Shown: positions 1 to 7,883 of the stretch, one piece after another | Numbering within the stretch: the first letter of the stretch is position 1 | Layout: the number at the start of each line of letters is the position of its first letter | NCBI RefSeq assembly: GCF_000812025.2 | Contig: NZ_JWJE02000019.1 | Coordinates: forward strand, 1 to 62,667 | DNA: 62,667 nt | Direction: 5' to 3' | DNA from: Bacillus thermotolerans | GTDB lineage: Bacteria; Bacillota; Bacilli; Bacillales; Domibacillaceae | Translations under genes and position numbers: made by a program | The notes under the pieces: generated by a model | What the model was told of the DNA's origin: nothing | What the model saw: the letters and a program-made list of their open reading frames with translations, nothing else | Databases searched by the model: none

Positions 1-90
1 GTAATATAAATTGAACCGCCGTATACGGAACCGTACGTACGGTGGTGTGAGAGGGGCGAAAATAATCAACTTATTTTCCCTCTACTCGAT
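1..90 (+). mobile_element. 3' end of a group II intron (domains V and VI)
   Basis: The first 90 bases end a bacterial group II intron whose body lies upstream of the window. Positions 13-57 carry a domain V-like hairpin (GCCGTATACGG / CCGTACGTACGGT) followed by GTGTGAGAGG, a common junction into domain VI. Domain VI is the AT-rich hairpin at about 52-83, and the intron appears to stop after CTACTCGAT at position 90. The reverse transcriptase gene is not in view. The intron lies in the usual aspS-tcdA gap, and the 3' exon starts TTTGCCAGAG. The exact 3' splice point is inferred from the motif. Confidence 0.75.
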
Positions 91-111
91 TTTGCCAGAG
101 AAAAACAGCGT

Positions 112-143
112 AAACAGTCTTTCTTAAGAAAGGCTGTTTTTTA
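112..143 (+). terminator. Rho-independent terminator upstream of tcdA
   Basis: AACAGTCTTTCTT pairs with AAGAAAGGCTGTT and is followed by a T run. It probably ends transcription from the intron or from the gene upstream of it (aspS in related genomes, not visible here). Confidence 0.75.
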
Positions 144-164
144 ATTCCGTAAAAGAGGAACATA

Positions 165-193
165 TTGAAGGAAGGCTTGTTTTCAAGTATGAT
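165..193 (+). promoter_or_regulatory. Sigma-A-type promoter of tcdA
   Basis: TTGAAG at 165-170 and TATGAT at 188-193 with a 17-bp spacer, 57 bases before the tcdA start. Confidence 0.6.
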
Positions 194-249
194 TAATCCT
201 ATCCGCAAAAAATAAGAATATAACTTAAAGATATGGAGTGATCCGATCA

Positions 250-1020
250 ATGCTGCATCAGTTTTCGCGTAATGAGCTCGCGATAGGCGAGGAAGGATTA
301 AATATTTTAAAAAATAGTACGGTCGCTATTCTAGGTATCGGTGGAGTCGGTTCTTTTTCTGTCGAGGCATTAGCCCGCTCAGGTGTCGGCCGCCTTGTGC
401 TGGTGGACAAGGATACCGTTGATATTACCAATGTTAACCGCCAGTTGCCAGCTTTGCTTTCCACCGTGGGCCGCCCAAAGGCAGAAATCATGAAGGAACG
501 CATTGCCGATATTAATCCCGAGTGTGAAGTGATCACCTTGAATATGTTCTATACAGAAGAAACATATGAAGACTTCTTTCAATATGACCTGGACTTCGTT
601 ATTGATGCATCCGATACTATCGTATACAAAATTCATTTAATCAAAGAATGCTTAAAGCGCAACATCCCAATTATCTCAAGCATGGGAGCAGCAAACAAGA
701 TGGACCCAACGCGCTTCCAAATTGCCGATATTTTTAAAACACATACAGATCCAATCGCTAAAGTGATCCGCACCCGGTTGCGAAAAGAAGGGATTAAAAA
801 GGGGATTCCCGTTGTGTTCTCTGATGAGAGCCCAATTGTCATTCGTGAAGATGTCCGGAAAGTAGTCGGTAACGATGAAGCGGAAATACGTAAAGCGAAA
901 ATGCCGCCTTCTTCTAATGCGTTTGTGCCATCTGTCTGTGGATTAATTATGGCCAGCTATGTGGTGAGGGAGCTGCTTAAGGATATTAAAGTCACACGTG
1001 TAAATGATGAAAAGAAATGA
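250..1020 (+). CDS. tcdA: tRNA threonylcarbamoyladenosine dehydratase TcdA (YrvM)
   Basis: A 256-residue member of the ThiF/MoeB/E1-like superfamily. TcdA enzymes use ATP to cyclise t6A37 of ANN-decoding tRNAs to ct6A, acting in the cytoplasm. The nucleotide-binding loop GIGGVGS is at residues 29-35, followed by the acidic LVDKD strand end and the NVNRQ motif typical of the family. A GTG at 238 is in frame, but ATG 250 is preferred because GGAGTGA sits 9 bases before it. It follows the intron and has its own promoter and terminator, so it is probably monocistronic. In Bacillus the gene lies between aspS and rarA; here rarA has been pushed 4.8 kb away by an ABC transporter operon. Confidence 0.93.
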   Translation: MLHQFSRNELAIGEEGLNILKNSTVAILGIGGVGSFSVEALARSGVGRLVLVDKDTVDITNVNRQLPALLSTVGRPKAEIMKERIADINPECEVITLNMFYTEETYEDFFQYDLDFVIDASDTIVYKIHLIKECLKRNIPIISSMGAANKMDPTRFQIADIFKTHTDPIAKVIRTRLRKEGIKKGIPVVFSDESPIVIREDVRKVVGNDEAEIRKAKMPPSSNAFVPSVCGLIMASYVVRELLKDIKVTRVNDEKK

Positions 1021-1023
1021 GTT

Positions 1024-1057
1024 AAAAACCGCTCCGGTTATCCGGAACGGTTTTTTT
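1024..1057 (+). terminator. Terminator after tcdA
   Basis: AAACCGCTCCGG - TTAT - CCGGAACGGTTT followed by T7 is a strong Rho-independent hairpin 4 bases after the tcdA stop. Confidence 0.9.
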
Positions 1058-1079
1058 ATGTAAAATATGACAAATGCCA

Positions 1080-1132
1080 TTGACGTCTAAGTTTGTCCTA
1101 GTGTACTATGTAACTAATACACCAATACACTA
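1080..1132 (+). promoter_or_regulatory. Promoter and putative GntR (YhcF) operator of the yhc operon
   Basis: TTGACG (1080-1085) and TACTAT (1104-1109) are 18 bp apart. The -10 overlaps TAGTGTA (1099-1105), whose exact inverted copy TACACTA lies at 1126-1132; a further TACAC lies at 1118-1122. AGTGTA/TACACT half-sites are known operators for YtrA-type GntR repressors, so autoregulation by the operon's own GntR protein is likely. The spacing differs from the 13 bp I recall for the B. subtilis ytr operator. Confidence 0.55.
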
Positions 1133-1149
1133 ATACATGGAGGGATATC

Positions 1150-1926
1150 ATGTTTGCTGGATTGCTTAAGAAAGATTTCTTGTTGATTAAAAATTATTTT
1201 TTATGGTGGCTATTGCTGATGGTAGGGCTCTATATCGTAGTCGCTGCTTTTGGGGCCTATCACGACAGGTTCTATATAGTAATGGCCCCGATTTTCTTTG
1301 TGTACTTTTTTCATGCGGCGCTGCTGCCTATCGTTGTCTTGCTGCTCCTGAGAGCGGAGGAGAAAGGGCATTACTGGCTTCATAGTACAGCTGGGGGCGG
1401 AAAGCTGCTGTTATCTAAGCTATTAGTCGGATCCTTTGTATTTATCATCTCATTGGTTCTTATAGACGTATTAGCTCTCTTTTCACTGAATGTAGTTATT
1501 CCAATGGACTATACTGAAACACCAGGCAGTGAAATGCCTTATATGGAAGGGTGGCTATTGAATATGGGCATTACAGGAGGCGCCCTATACTTCACTATTT
1601 GGGGATTGTTTCTCTGGTCTATCTATCACTCGTTGAACGCTTACCCTATGTTAAGAAAGGTTCGCTGGCTGATCGTGATTGCTGTGTATATCCTTATACA
1701 AACGTTGACATCTAAGCTGATGGAGCTGTCATTTGTTCAAAAATGGTTCGCAAGCTGGACAGTCAATATAGGTGAAGTAGGTGAAACGATATTTGGAATG
1801 GGCGGGATGCAGATGTCAGTAATCAATAATGATCTGCAAGTATGGCCAGTCCTTCTCACAATTATTTTTCATATTATGCTGTTTTTAGCGGCGGCTTGGC
1901 TGCTCAATCGTAAAGTAGAGGTGTAA
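1150..1926 (+). CDS. yhcE: Membrane protein of a YhcE-like ABC transporter operon
   Basis: A 258-residue integral membrane protein with about six hydrophobic helices, starting near residues 15-35 and ending with one just before the C-terminal LLNRKVEV. The N-terminus (LLKKDFLLIKNYF) resembles ABC-2-type permease subunits, which often start with a short Lys-rich amphipathic helix. Order and lengths of the five genes here (258, 125, 234, 307, 317 residues) match B. subtilis yhcE-yhcF-yhcG-yhcH-yhcI, and the name rests on that. A likely role is membrane partner of the YhcG ATPase, but the substrate is unknown. ATG 1150 follows ATGGAGGGATATC. Confidence 0.7.
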   Translation: MFAGLLKKDFLLIKNYFLWWLLLMVGLYIVVAAFGAYHDRFYIVMAPIFFVYFFHAALLPIVVLLLLRAEEKGHYWLHSTAGGGKLLLSKLLVGSFVFIISLVLIDVLALFSLNVVIPMDYTETPGSEMPYMEGWLLNMGITGGALYFTIWGLFLWSIYHSLNAYPMLRKVRWLIVIAVYILIQTLTSKLMELSFVQKWFASWTVNIGEVGETIFGMGGMQMSVINNDLQVWPVLLTIIFHIMLFLAAAWLLNRKVEV

Positions 1927-1929
1927 GAG

Positions 1930-2307
1930 ATGACCGAAGAATTTAAAACATCGAAACCGATATATAGTCAAATCGCTGACCGGATTATTCAGCAGTTCGT
2001 CCGTGGTGAAATCAGGCCAGGAGAGAAGCTCCCTTCCGTAAGAGAAATGGCGATTCAATCGGGGGTTAATCCGAACACGATTCAGCGTACGTACGGGGAG
2101 CTAGAGCGAATGGGAGTGGTTGAATCTAGAAGAGGGCAGGGGACATTTATGACAGAACAAATAGAAATGAGAAATCAATTAAGAGCCGATATTCAGAGAG
2201 ATATCGTTGCGGCATTTATTGAAAATATGAGAGGGATTGGCTTAGAGGACAGAGAGATTGCTTATGCGGTAGAACAATTTCTAGTGAAACGAGAGGAGGA
2301 TAAGTGA
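1930..2307 (+). CDS. yhcF: GntR-family transcriptional regulator, YtrA subfamily (YhcF-like)
   Basis: A 125-residue regulator. The N-terminal winged helix-turn-helix of the GntR family spans about residues 10-78 (PIYSQIADRIIQ, then LPSVREMAIQSGVNPNTIQR). The short, mostly helical C-terminus lacks a ligand-binding domain, the architecture of the YtrA subfamily, whose members usually control adjacent ABC transporters. It starts 3 bases after yhcE and its stop overlaps the start of yhcG. The AGTGTA/TACACT repeats upstream of the operon are its probable target. Confidence 0.85.
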   Translation: MTEEFKTSKPIYSQIADRIIQQFVRGEIRPGEKLPSVREMAIQSGVNPNTIQRTYGELERMGVVESRRGQGTFMTEQIEMRNQLRADIQRDIVAAFIENMRGIGLEDREIAYAVEQFLVKREEDK

Positions 2308-3011
2308 TGATTGAGTTGAGAGGCGTGACGAAGGAGTACGGCAAACGAAAAGCATTAGATGATATAGATATCACTTTCCAAAAAGGAAAGGTGTACGGCA
2401 TATTAGGGCCGAATGGGAGCGGGAAATCCACGATGATGAAGCTGATTGCAGGCCTTGTTTTTCCAACAAAGGGGAAGATCTATGTCAACAACAAGCAGGT
2501 GAACCGCTATATTGCTGAAGAGACAGCCTACTTAGCGAGTGAAGGAATGCTGTATCCGGGTTTGACAGTTGCACAAATGATTGATTTCTTTTCCTCTCAG
2601 TACAAAGACTTCTCTGTAGAAAAAGCTAATGAGCTGCTTTCTTTCTTGAGCTTAGACGCCTCGCAAAAGACAGGGAAATTATCCAAGGGACAGCAAGGAC
2701 GCTTGAAGCTTTTACTAGTATTATCTAGGGAAGCACCAGTCATTTTGCTCGATGAGCCGTTTCTAGGGTTGGATCCTATGGTAAGAGAAACAATTGTGAA
2801 GGGGCTCGTTTCTTTTATTGACTTTGGAGAGCAGACAGTTATTATTGCGACGCATGAGATTACAGAAATTGAGCCGGTTTTGGAAGAAGCTATTATTTTG
2901 AGTGAAGGAAAAGTACAAAACTATTGCCAAGTGGAAGAGTTGCGGGAAGAAAAAGGGCTGTCTGTTCTTCAGTGGCTCAAAAGTAGTTACAAGGAGGGGA
3001 CTGGACGATGA
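2307..3011 (+). CDS. yhcG: ABC transporter ATP-binding protein (YhcG-like)
   Basis: A 234-residue ABC ATPase. It shows Walker A GPNGSGKST near residue 35, a slightly degenerate signature LSKGQQGRL, Walker B VILLDEP and the H-loop ATHE. ATG 2307 is chosen over the in-frame GTG 2304 because GAGGAGG lies 8 bases before the ATG and the start overlaps the yhcF stop. It is one of two different ATPases in the operon, so it may pair with the YhcE membrane protein while YhcH pairs with YhcI; that pairing is inferred. Substrate unknown. Confidence 0.85.
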   Translation: MIELRGVTKEYGKRKALDDIDITFQKGKVYGILGPNGSGKSTMMKLIAGLVFPTKGKIYVNNKQVNRYIAEETAYLASEGMLYPGLTVAQMIDFFSSQYKDFSVEKANELLSFLSLDASQKTGKLSKGQQGRLKLLLVLSREAPVILLDEPFLGLDPMVRETIVKGLVSFIDFGEQTVIIATHEITEIEPVLEEAIILSEGKVQNYCQVEELREEKGLSVLQWLKSSYKEGTGR

Positions 3012-3931
3012 CAGCATTGGTGGAGCTGTGGAATGTATCAAAGGTAATAAAAGGCAGGAAGATCATTGACTCTCTCAGTTTTACGGTGAAACAAGGTGAA
3101 GTATTTGGCTTTCTCGGTCCGAATGGAGCGGGGAAAACGACTACCATCCGTATGATTGTAGGTCTAATGAAGCTCTCGGAGGGAGATATCCTTATCAACG
3201 GACACCCGATCCGAACTGGTTTTGAGAAAGCGGTGAGTCAAGTTGGGGCGATTGTAGAGAATCCAGAAATGTATAAGTTCTTAACCGGCTTTGAAAATCT
3301 GCAGCAATATGCCCGTATGCAAAGCAAGATAACAAAGGAGAAGATTGAAGAGGTTATTAAGCTCGTAGGACTTGAAGATCGTATTCATGAAAAGGTAAAA
3401 ACCTATTCTCTCGGTATGCGCCAGCGGCTTGGCATTGCTCAAGCTTTGCTTCATGACCCTAAAGTGTTAATTCTTGATGAACCGACAAATGGGCTAGACC
3501 CTGCCGGCATAAAGGATATTCGCCGCCATATTCGTGATTTGGCCGAGAAGAAAGGGATGGCCATTATCGTTTCAAGCCACTTGTTATCGGAGATGGAAAT
3601 GATGTGCGACCGTATTGGCATTCTTCAAAAGGGGCGGCTAACTCATATTCAGGCTGTTCATGAGAGTTCTGACCGTGCGGTGGATCGGTACGCAATCGAA
3701 GTCAACTATCCAGAAGCAGCTGTTAAAAAAGTGATCTCCTCGTTTTCTTATGTCCAGCCCAAAATTGCGGGAAGCTGCCTGATGGTGGAAGCAGAGAAGG
3801 AGAGACTGCCAGAAGTGATCAGCCTGCTGGTATCCAGTCATATAAAGGTGTATGAGGTGAAAAAGGTAACGAAGTCACTTGAGGAGAGGTTTCTGGAAAT
3901 TACTGAAAGGCAGGAGGTCATGAGCGGATGA
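3008..3931 (+). CDS. yhcH: ABC transporter ATP-binding protein (YhcH-like)
   Basis: A 307-residue ABC ATPase of the type paired with ABC-2 permeases (BcrA-like). Motifs in order: Walker A GPNGAGKTT near residue 38, signature SLGMRQRLGIA, Walker B VLILDEPTNGLDP and H-loop SSHLLSE. The last 80 or so residues form a small alpha/beta extension found in this subfamily. The start overlaps the yhcG stop by 4 bases, with AAGGAGGGG upstream. Relatives are often linked to peptide antibiotic or cell-envelope stress, but the sequence does not show the substrate. Confidence 0.86.
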   Translation: MTALVELWNVSKVIKGRKIIDSLSFTVKQGEVFGFLGPNGAGKTTTIRMIVGLMKLSEGDILINGHPIRTGFEKAVSQVGAIVENPEMYKFLTGFENLQQYARMQSKITKEKIEEVIKLVGLEDRIHEKVKTYSLGMRQRLGIAQALLHDPKVLILDEPTNGLDPAGIKDIRRHIRDLAEKKGMAIIVSSHLLSEMEMMCDRIGILQKGRLTHIQAVHESSDRAVDRYAIEVNYPEAAVKKVISSFSYVQPKIAGSCLMVEAEKERLPEVISLLVSSHIKVYEVKKVTKSLEERFLEITERQEVMSG

Positions 3932-4881
3932 TCGGGTTAATCAAGAATGAATGGCTAAAACTCGTTAAGCAGTGGGGGACCCGTGTTATGATTGCTTTGC
4001 TTGTATTAATTACCTGTTTATTCGCCGGCTTGATGAAGTATGAAGAAAGCCATCAAGCTGATTCGCCGACACCTGGCTGGCAAGAGAAGCTGCAGGCAGA
4101 AAATGCCGCCTATAAAAAGGAACTTACTGAAGAACAAAACCTCACAGAAGTCCGCAAAGATTATTTAGAGGGCCAAATAAACATAAATGAATATAGGCTT
4201 CAGCATAACCTGCCCGTTGATACAGATATGGATATGCAGTCCTTTGTGGAGGGAAGCAGTGATCTGCTTAGCTTTGCAGGCTTATTTGTTCTAATTGCAG
4301 CTGCTGGCATTGTAGCAAATGAACATACATGGGGGACGATTAAGTTACTGCTGACGCGTCCTGTAAGCCGGGTGAAGATCCTCTTTTCTAAATATGCTAC
4401 CGTTATCTTATTTGGCTTATTCTTATTAGCGGTAGCATTCACTTTATCCTCTTTACTAGGGCTTGTTTTGTTCGGTGCCTCAGGCTCAAGTATTCATCTT
4501 GCTTATGAAAATGGGCAAGTCGTTGAACAAAGCATGATTTTCCATCTTCTTAAAGTATATGTATTTAAATTCGTTGATGTATTAATGTTTGCTACGCTGG
4601 CATTTATGGTTTCAGCCGTTTTTCGCAGCAGCTCGCTTGCGATCGGTTTATCCTCGTTTTTGTTGTTTATAGGCCCGACCGTTACGATGCTGCTCTCTAT
4701 GAGATATGAATGGACGAAGTATTTATTATTTGCCAACACCGACTTATTGCAATTTGAAGAAGGCCGCACGCTTGTTTCAGGAATGACAATGGAGTTCTCT
4801 CTTGTCGTTCTCGCCGTTTATTACGCTGTCTTTCAAATCCTGGCATTTATTGTATTCTCCAAGAGGGATGTAGCTGCATAA
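3928..4881 (+). CDS. yhcI: ABC-2-type transporter permease (YhcI-like)
   Basis: A 317-residue membrane protein. A Lys-rich start (LIKNEWLKLVKQ) precedes a first helix near residues 20-37, then an extracytoplasmic Gln/Glu-rich stretch to about residue 105, and five more helices. HTWGTIKLLLTRPVSR is the cytoplasmic coupling region typical of ABC-2 permeases. The start overlaps the yhcH stop. It is the last gene of the operon, followed at once by a strong terminator. Confidence 0.85.
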   Translation: MIGLIKNEWLKLVKQWGTRVMIALLVLITCLFAGLMKYEESHQADSPTPGWQEKLQAENAAYKKELTEEQNLTEVRKDYLEGQININEYRLQHNLPVDTDMDMQSFVEGSSDLLSFAGLFVLIAAAGIVANEHTWGTIKLLLTRPVSRVKILFSKYATVILFGLFLLAVAFTLSSLLGLVLFGASGSSIHLAYENGQVVEQSMIFHLLKVYVFKFVDVLMFATLAFMVSAVFRSSSLAIGLSSFLLFIGPTVTMLLSMRYEWTKYLLFANTDLLQFEEGRTLVSGMTMEFSLVVLAVYYAVFQILAFIVFSKRDVAA

Positions 4882-4916
4882 CAGGCTGCCGCACCGGTGC
4901 GGCAGCCTGTTTTTTA
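4880..4916 (+). terminator. Terminator of the yhc operon
   Basis: A near-perfect palindrome (AACAGGCTGCCGCAC / GTGCGGCAGCCTGTT) followed by T6. It reaches the stop codon of the converging minus-strand gene. Confidence 0.92.
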
Positions 4917-5708
4917 CTCTGTTATTCTTGGTTTTCCAGGATCGCAGCCAGGCGGCTCCAGGTGAGTCACCTCGGCCAGCTTCGTTAAATAATAGCATTC
5001 TTCTCTCATCATATGATCGGCCATCAGCGGAGCAAATGTACCAAGCGCTTGCTTGCTGAGTTCAAGCTCCTCTATTTCCTGCAGAAAGCCCGTAAATAAC
5101 TTCATTTCTAAAGAAGTCTCATCATTAAACCTTTCTAATGCCGGAAAGGTGGAAAGGTTTGTTCGCAGAAAGCCGGTTAATTCGACGGCTTTTAAATAAA
5201 ATGCTTCAAAGTTCTTCGTAAACTGATCGCTCTTTTTCTTGATTTTTTTTTCAATCCGGTCCATATTATCTGAAATTGCTCCTGCATGACCAGCTGCATC
5301 CAATAGCCAGATCGAATGATGGTGAAGAGCGTGGTACAAGGCAGGCACGCGCCCCTGTGTTAGATCTTTCAAGAGACGCAAGTACTCATCAAGCTCATTC
5401 ACCATATGGCTAATGAAGGTTGGACCAAGGTGAATCATTATATTTCCTGTGAGGTGTCTCTTGATTAATTGAAGTTTAAACGTCCGCAATCTCCGCGCTG
5501 CTTCTTCAGCTTCTCTGCTTAAAGATATGGCATCATCCGCATCGATCTGCTCTAGAAGCTGATCAAAAGTGCGAATGAAAGAGACCGCTGTTTCAATAGC
5601 TTCTGTCTCGCTTGGAGCAAGAGAATCATGTATGAAGCGCGAGTGGTCTCCCAGTACCTGCAGCCAGAAGCGATGCTCAAACGAGGCTGTTTCTTTGTAG
5701 TCTCTCAA
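4914..5708 (-). CDS. DUF2935 family protein (predicted ferritin-like helical protein)
   Basis: A 264-residue, almost wholly helical protein with two related halves. The N-terminal half has EHRFWLQVLGDHSRF; a central HALHHHSIWLLDAAGHA and a C-terminal DHMMREECYY carry His and Glu residues placed as in metal-binding helical bundles. This pattern fits the DUF2935 family of Bacilli; the function is not established, and a di-metal ferritin-like fold is inference. The start is TTG 5708, supported by GGGAGGT 8-9 bases upstream; no ATG is available in frame. It converges on the yhc operon and is followed on the same strand by nothing related. Confidence 0.75.
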   Translation of the reverse strand: MRDYKETASFEHRFWLQVLGDHSRFIHDSLAPSETEAIETAVSFIRTFDQLLEQIDADDAISLSREAEEAARRLRTFKLQLIKRHLTGNIMIHLGPTFISHMVNELDEYLRLLKDLTQGRVPALYHALHHHSIWLLDAAGHAGAISDNMDRIEKKIKKKSDQFTKNFEAFYLKAVELTGFLRTNLSTFPALERFNDETSLEMKLFTGFLQEIEELELSKQALGTFAPLMADHMMREECYYLTKLAEVTHLEPPGCDPGKPRITE

Positions 5709-5769
5709 TCCATGACCTCCCTTTTCGCAATGCTTTTATCAGTTTATAAGGGAGGGGAAGGGAGTATGA

Positions 5770-7038
5770 TTATTTCTTGCTTTTTTCCACTTTTTCATAG
5801 ATTCCCGCTAACGCCTGTTCAAATTTACCGGTTTGCTTTGGTTCGTAATAGCGCTTCGTTTTTAAGCGGTCCGGTAAGTATTGCTGCTTAACCCAGCCGC
5901 TGTCATATTCGTGAGGATACTTATACTCTAACCCTCGGCCGAGTTCTTTCGCCCCTTTATAGTGAGCATCCTTTAAATGTTCAGGGATCTCGCCAATCTT
6001 GCCGGCACGTATATCAGAGAGCGCCTCGTCAATGGCTGTGATCGCTGAATTGGATTTAGGCAGCAGACATAACTCGATAACGGCAGCAGCAAGAGGGATG
6101 CGCGCTTCTGGAAAACCGATTCTTTCAGCCGTCTGTATGGCCGCAAGTGTCCGCTGGCCAGCCTGAGGACTTGCTAAGCCAATATCTTCATAAGCGATGA
6201 CAAGAAGCCTTCTCGCAATGCTTGGCAAATCTCCGGCTTCGATTAAGCGGGCTAAGTAGTGGAGAGCAGCATTCACATCACTGCCGCGAATGGATTTTTG
6301 AAAGGCGCTCAATACATCGTAATGAGCATCCCCATCCTTATCATGAGAAAAGCTTTTCTTCTGCAGGCATTCTTCAGCAATATCGATATTCACATAAATG
6401 GCGCCGTCTTTCCGGGGGGGAGTAGACAGCACAGCCAGCTCTAAAGCGTTTAAGGAGCTTCGCACGTCACCGCCGCTTCCTTGAGCAAAATGAAGAAGAG
6501 CTGCTTCATCAATTGTAATGTTGTATTTTCCGAGGCCGCGCTCCTCATCTTGAAGAGCCCTTGTCAGTACATCCTTCGTCTCTTCTGCAGTGAGAGGCTT
6601 AAGCTCAAAGATTTGGCAGCGGCTCCGGATAGCCGGGTTAATAGCATGGTATGGGTTACTTGTAGTTGCCCCGATCAACGTAATCATGCCATTTTCTAAA
6701 AAAGGGAGAAGAAAATCCTGCTTTCCTTTATCAAGCCGATGCACTTCATCTAATAGCAGAATCACTTTACCAGACATTTTAGCTTCAGCAGCTACCACTT
6801 CCATATCCTTCTTGTTGCTGGTCACTGCATTCAATGTACGAAATGCATATTTCGTACTGCCGGCAATGGCGCTGGCAATAGATGTTTTGCCGATGCCGGG
6901 CGGACCATACAAAATCATCGATGAGAGCTGTTTCGCATTCACCATGCGACGAATGATTTTTCCTTCACCGACCAGATGTTGTTGTCCAGCTATCTCTTCA
7001 ATGGTCCGTGGACGCATCCGAAAAGCTAATGGCTTCAT
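5770..7038 (-). CDS. rarA: Replication-associated recombination protein A (RarA/MgsA, YrvN)
   Basis: A 422-residue AAA+ ATPase of the clamp-loader-like MgsA/WRNIP1 family, which acts at stalled or damaged replication forks. Walker A GPPGIGKTS is at residues 45-53, Walker B LLLDEVHR near 94-101, and sensor 1 IGATTSNP follows. The C-terminal half contains the helical tetramerisation region with LLVIAYEDIGLA and a conserved end (HPHEY-type motif YPHEYDSGWV). The start ATG 7038 has GAGGAGTTAGA upstream. It is divergent from yczE with a shared promoter region. Confidence 0.93.
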   Translation of the reverse strand: MKPLAFRMRPRTIEEIAGQQHLVGEGKIIRRMVNAKQLSSMILYGPPGIGKTSIASAIAGSTKYAFRTLNAVTSNKKDMEVVAAEAKMSGKVILLLDEVHRLDKGKQDFLLPFLENGMITLIGATTSNPYHAINPAIRSRCQIFELKPLTAEETKDVLTRALQDEERGLGKYNITIDEAALLHFAQGSGGDVRSSLNALELAVLSTPPRKDGAIYVNIDIAEECLQKKSFSHDKDGDAHYDVLSAFQKSIRGSDVNAALHYLARLIEAGDLPSIARRLLVIAYEDIGLASPQAGQRTLAAIQTAERIGFPEARIPLAAAVIELCLLPKSNSAITAIDEALSDIRAGKIGEIPEHLKDAHYKGAKELGRGLEYKYPHEYDSGWVKQQYLPDRLKTKRYYEPKQTGKFEQALAGIYEKVEKSKK

Positions 7039-7076
7039 TCTAACTCCTCATTTCTCGTTGTTTTTTCTCTTCACTT

Positions 7077-7131
7077 TATCATAGGAAATGGGAGTATGAC
7101 ATGTTATTTGATCGGTTTCCTATGATATAAT
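7077..7131. promoter_or_regulatory. Divergent promoter region with a 12-bp inverted repeat (rarA / yczE)
   Basis: TATCATAGGAAA (7077-7088) and TTTCCTATGATA (7116-7127) form a perfect inverted repeat with a 27-bp centre. Rightward, the repeat runs into TATAAT (7126-7131) preceded by TG (7123-7124), an extended -10. Leftward, the same bases give TATGAT in a -10 position for rarA. Good -35 hexamers are not evident on either strand. Confidence 0.5.
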
Positions 7132-7190
7132 AGCCGGAGTTAACTATATACAATGGAAGTGAATGGCTCGTTCAGTAAGGGGAGTAGACT

Positions 7191-7883
7191 ATGCAAGGAG
7201 ACAAGGGGCAGAGGTATGAGAATTTGACAAGCCGTCTGATTATTTTTATCGTAGGCTTGTTATTGATGTCGCTCGGCATCGTGCTGTCCATCCGTGCTGA
7301 CCTGGGGGCTACACCCTGGGATGCACTTCACGTTGGGCTGTATGAGCAGTTTGGTTTAACGGTTGGAACATGGTCAGTATTGACAGGAGTCCTGATTTTA
7401 GGAGCTGCTTCGCTTTACTTGCGTGAGTGGCCGCAATTTGGTGCATATCTAAATATGCTACTGGTCGGTTTATTTATTGATTTGTTCCTGATGATGCCAA
7501 TGATCGTTACTCCCATGCATTTTATGGGTAAGCTGATGATGTTTATTACAGGTATCGTTGTTATGGCTTACGGAATGGCCTTTTATTTATCAGCTCGGCT
7601 TGGAGCAGGTCCGCGGGACAGCTTTATGCTGGCGGTCATGAAGAAAACGGGATGGAAGGTGTCTCATGTCCGGCGTGGAATGGAAGTTATCGTGATGATT
7701 GCTGCCTGGCTGATCGGCGGGCCTATTCATATAGGCACACTGCTGTTTAGCGTGTGCATGGGAACAGCTGTCGGCGTTTCGATGCCGCAATGCCAGCGGT
7801 TTTCAGATATAATTATCAGTAAAGTAAATGAATGGAAAAAAGAAAAGAAGCAGGAGGTAACCATATATGAGGATTTCCACTAA
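7191..7883 (+). CDS. yczE: YczE/YyaS/YitT-family membrane protein
   Basis: A 230-residue polytopic membrane protein with about five helices. The opening RLIIFIVGLLLMSLGIVLS, then RADLGATPWDALHVGL, and the later SARLGAGPRDSFML are repeat-related motifs typical of the YczE family. B. subtilis YczE is needed for production of surfactin and some polyketides; its biochemical role is unknown. ATG 7191 follows AAGGGGAGTAGACT. The 3' end overlaps cymR by 17 bases, so the two are probably co-transcribed. In B. subtilis yczE lies elsewhere, so its placement before cymR is a local arrangement. Confidence 0.8.
   Translation: MQGDKGQRYENLTSRLIIFIVGLLLMSLGIVLSIRADLGATPWDALHVGLYEQFGLTVGTWSVLTGVLILGAASLYLREWPQFGAYLNMLLVGLFIDLFLMMPMIVTPMHFMGKLMMFITGIVVMAYGMAFYLSARLGAGPRDSFMLAVMKKTGWKVSHVRRGMEVIVMIAAWLIGGPIHIGTLLFSVCMGTAVGVSMPQCQRFSDIIISKVNEWKKEKKQEVTIYEDFH

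Noticed and set aside
91-237. Possible 6S RNA gene, which lies next to tcdA in B. subtilis
   Set aside because: The sequence between the intron end and tcdA is too short and shows no long irregular hairpin typical of 6S RNA.
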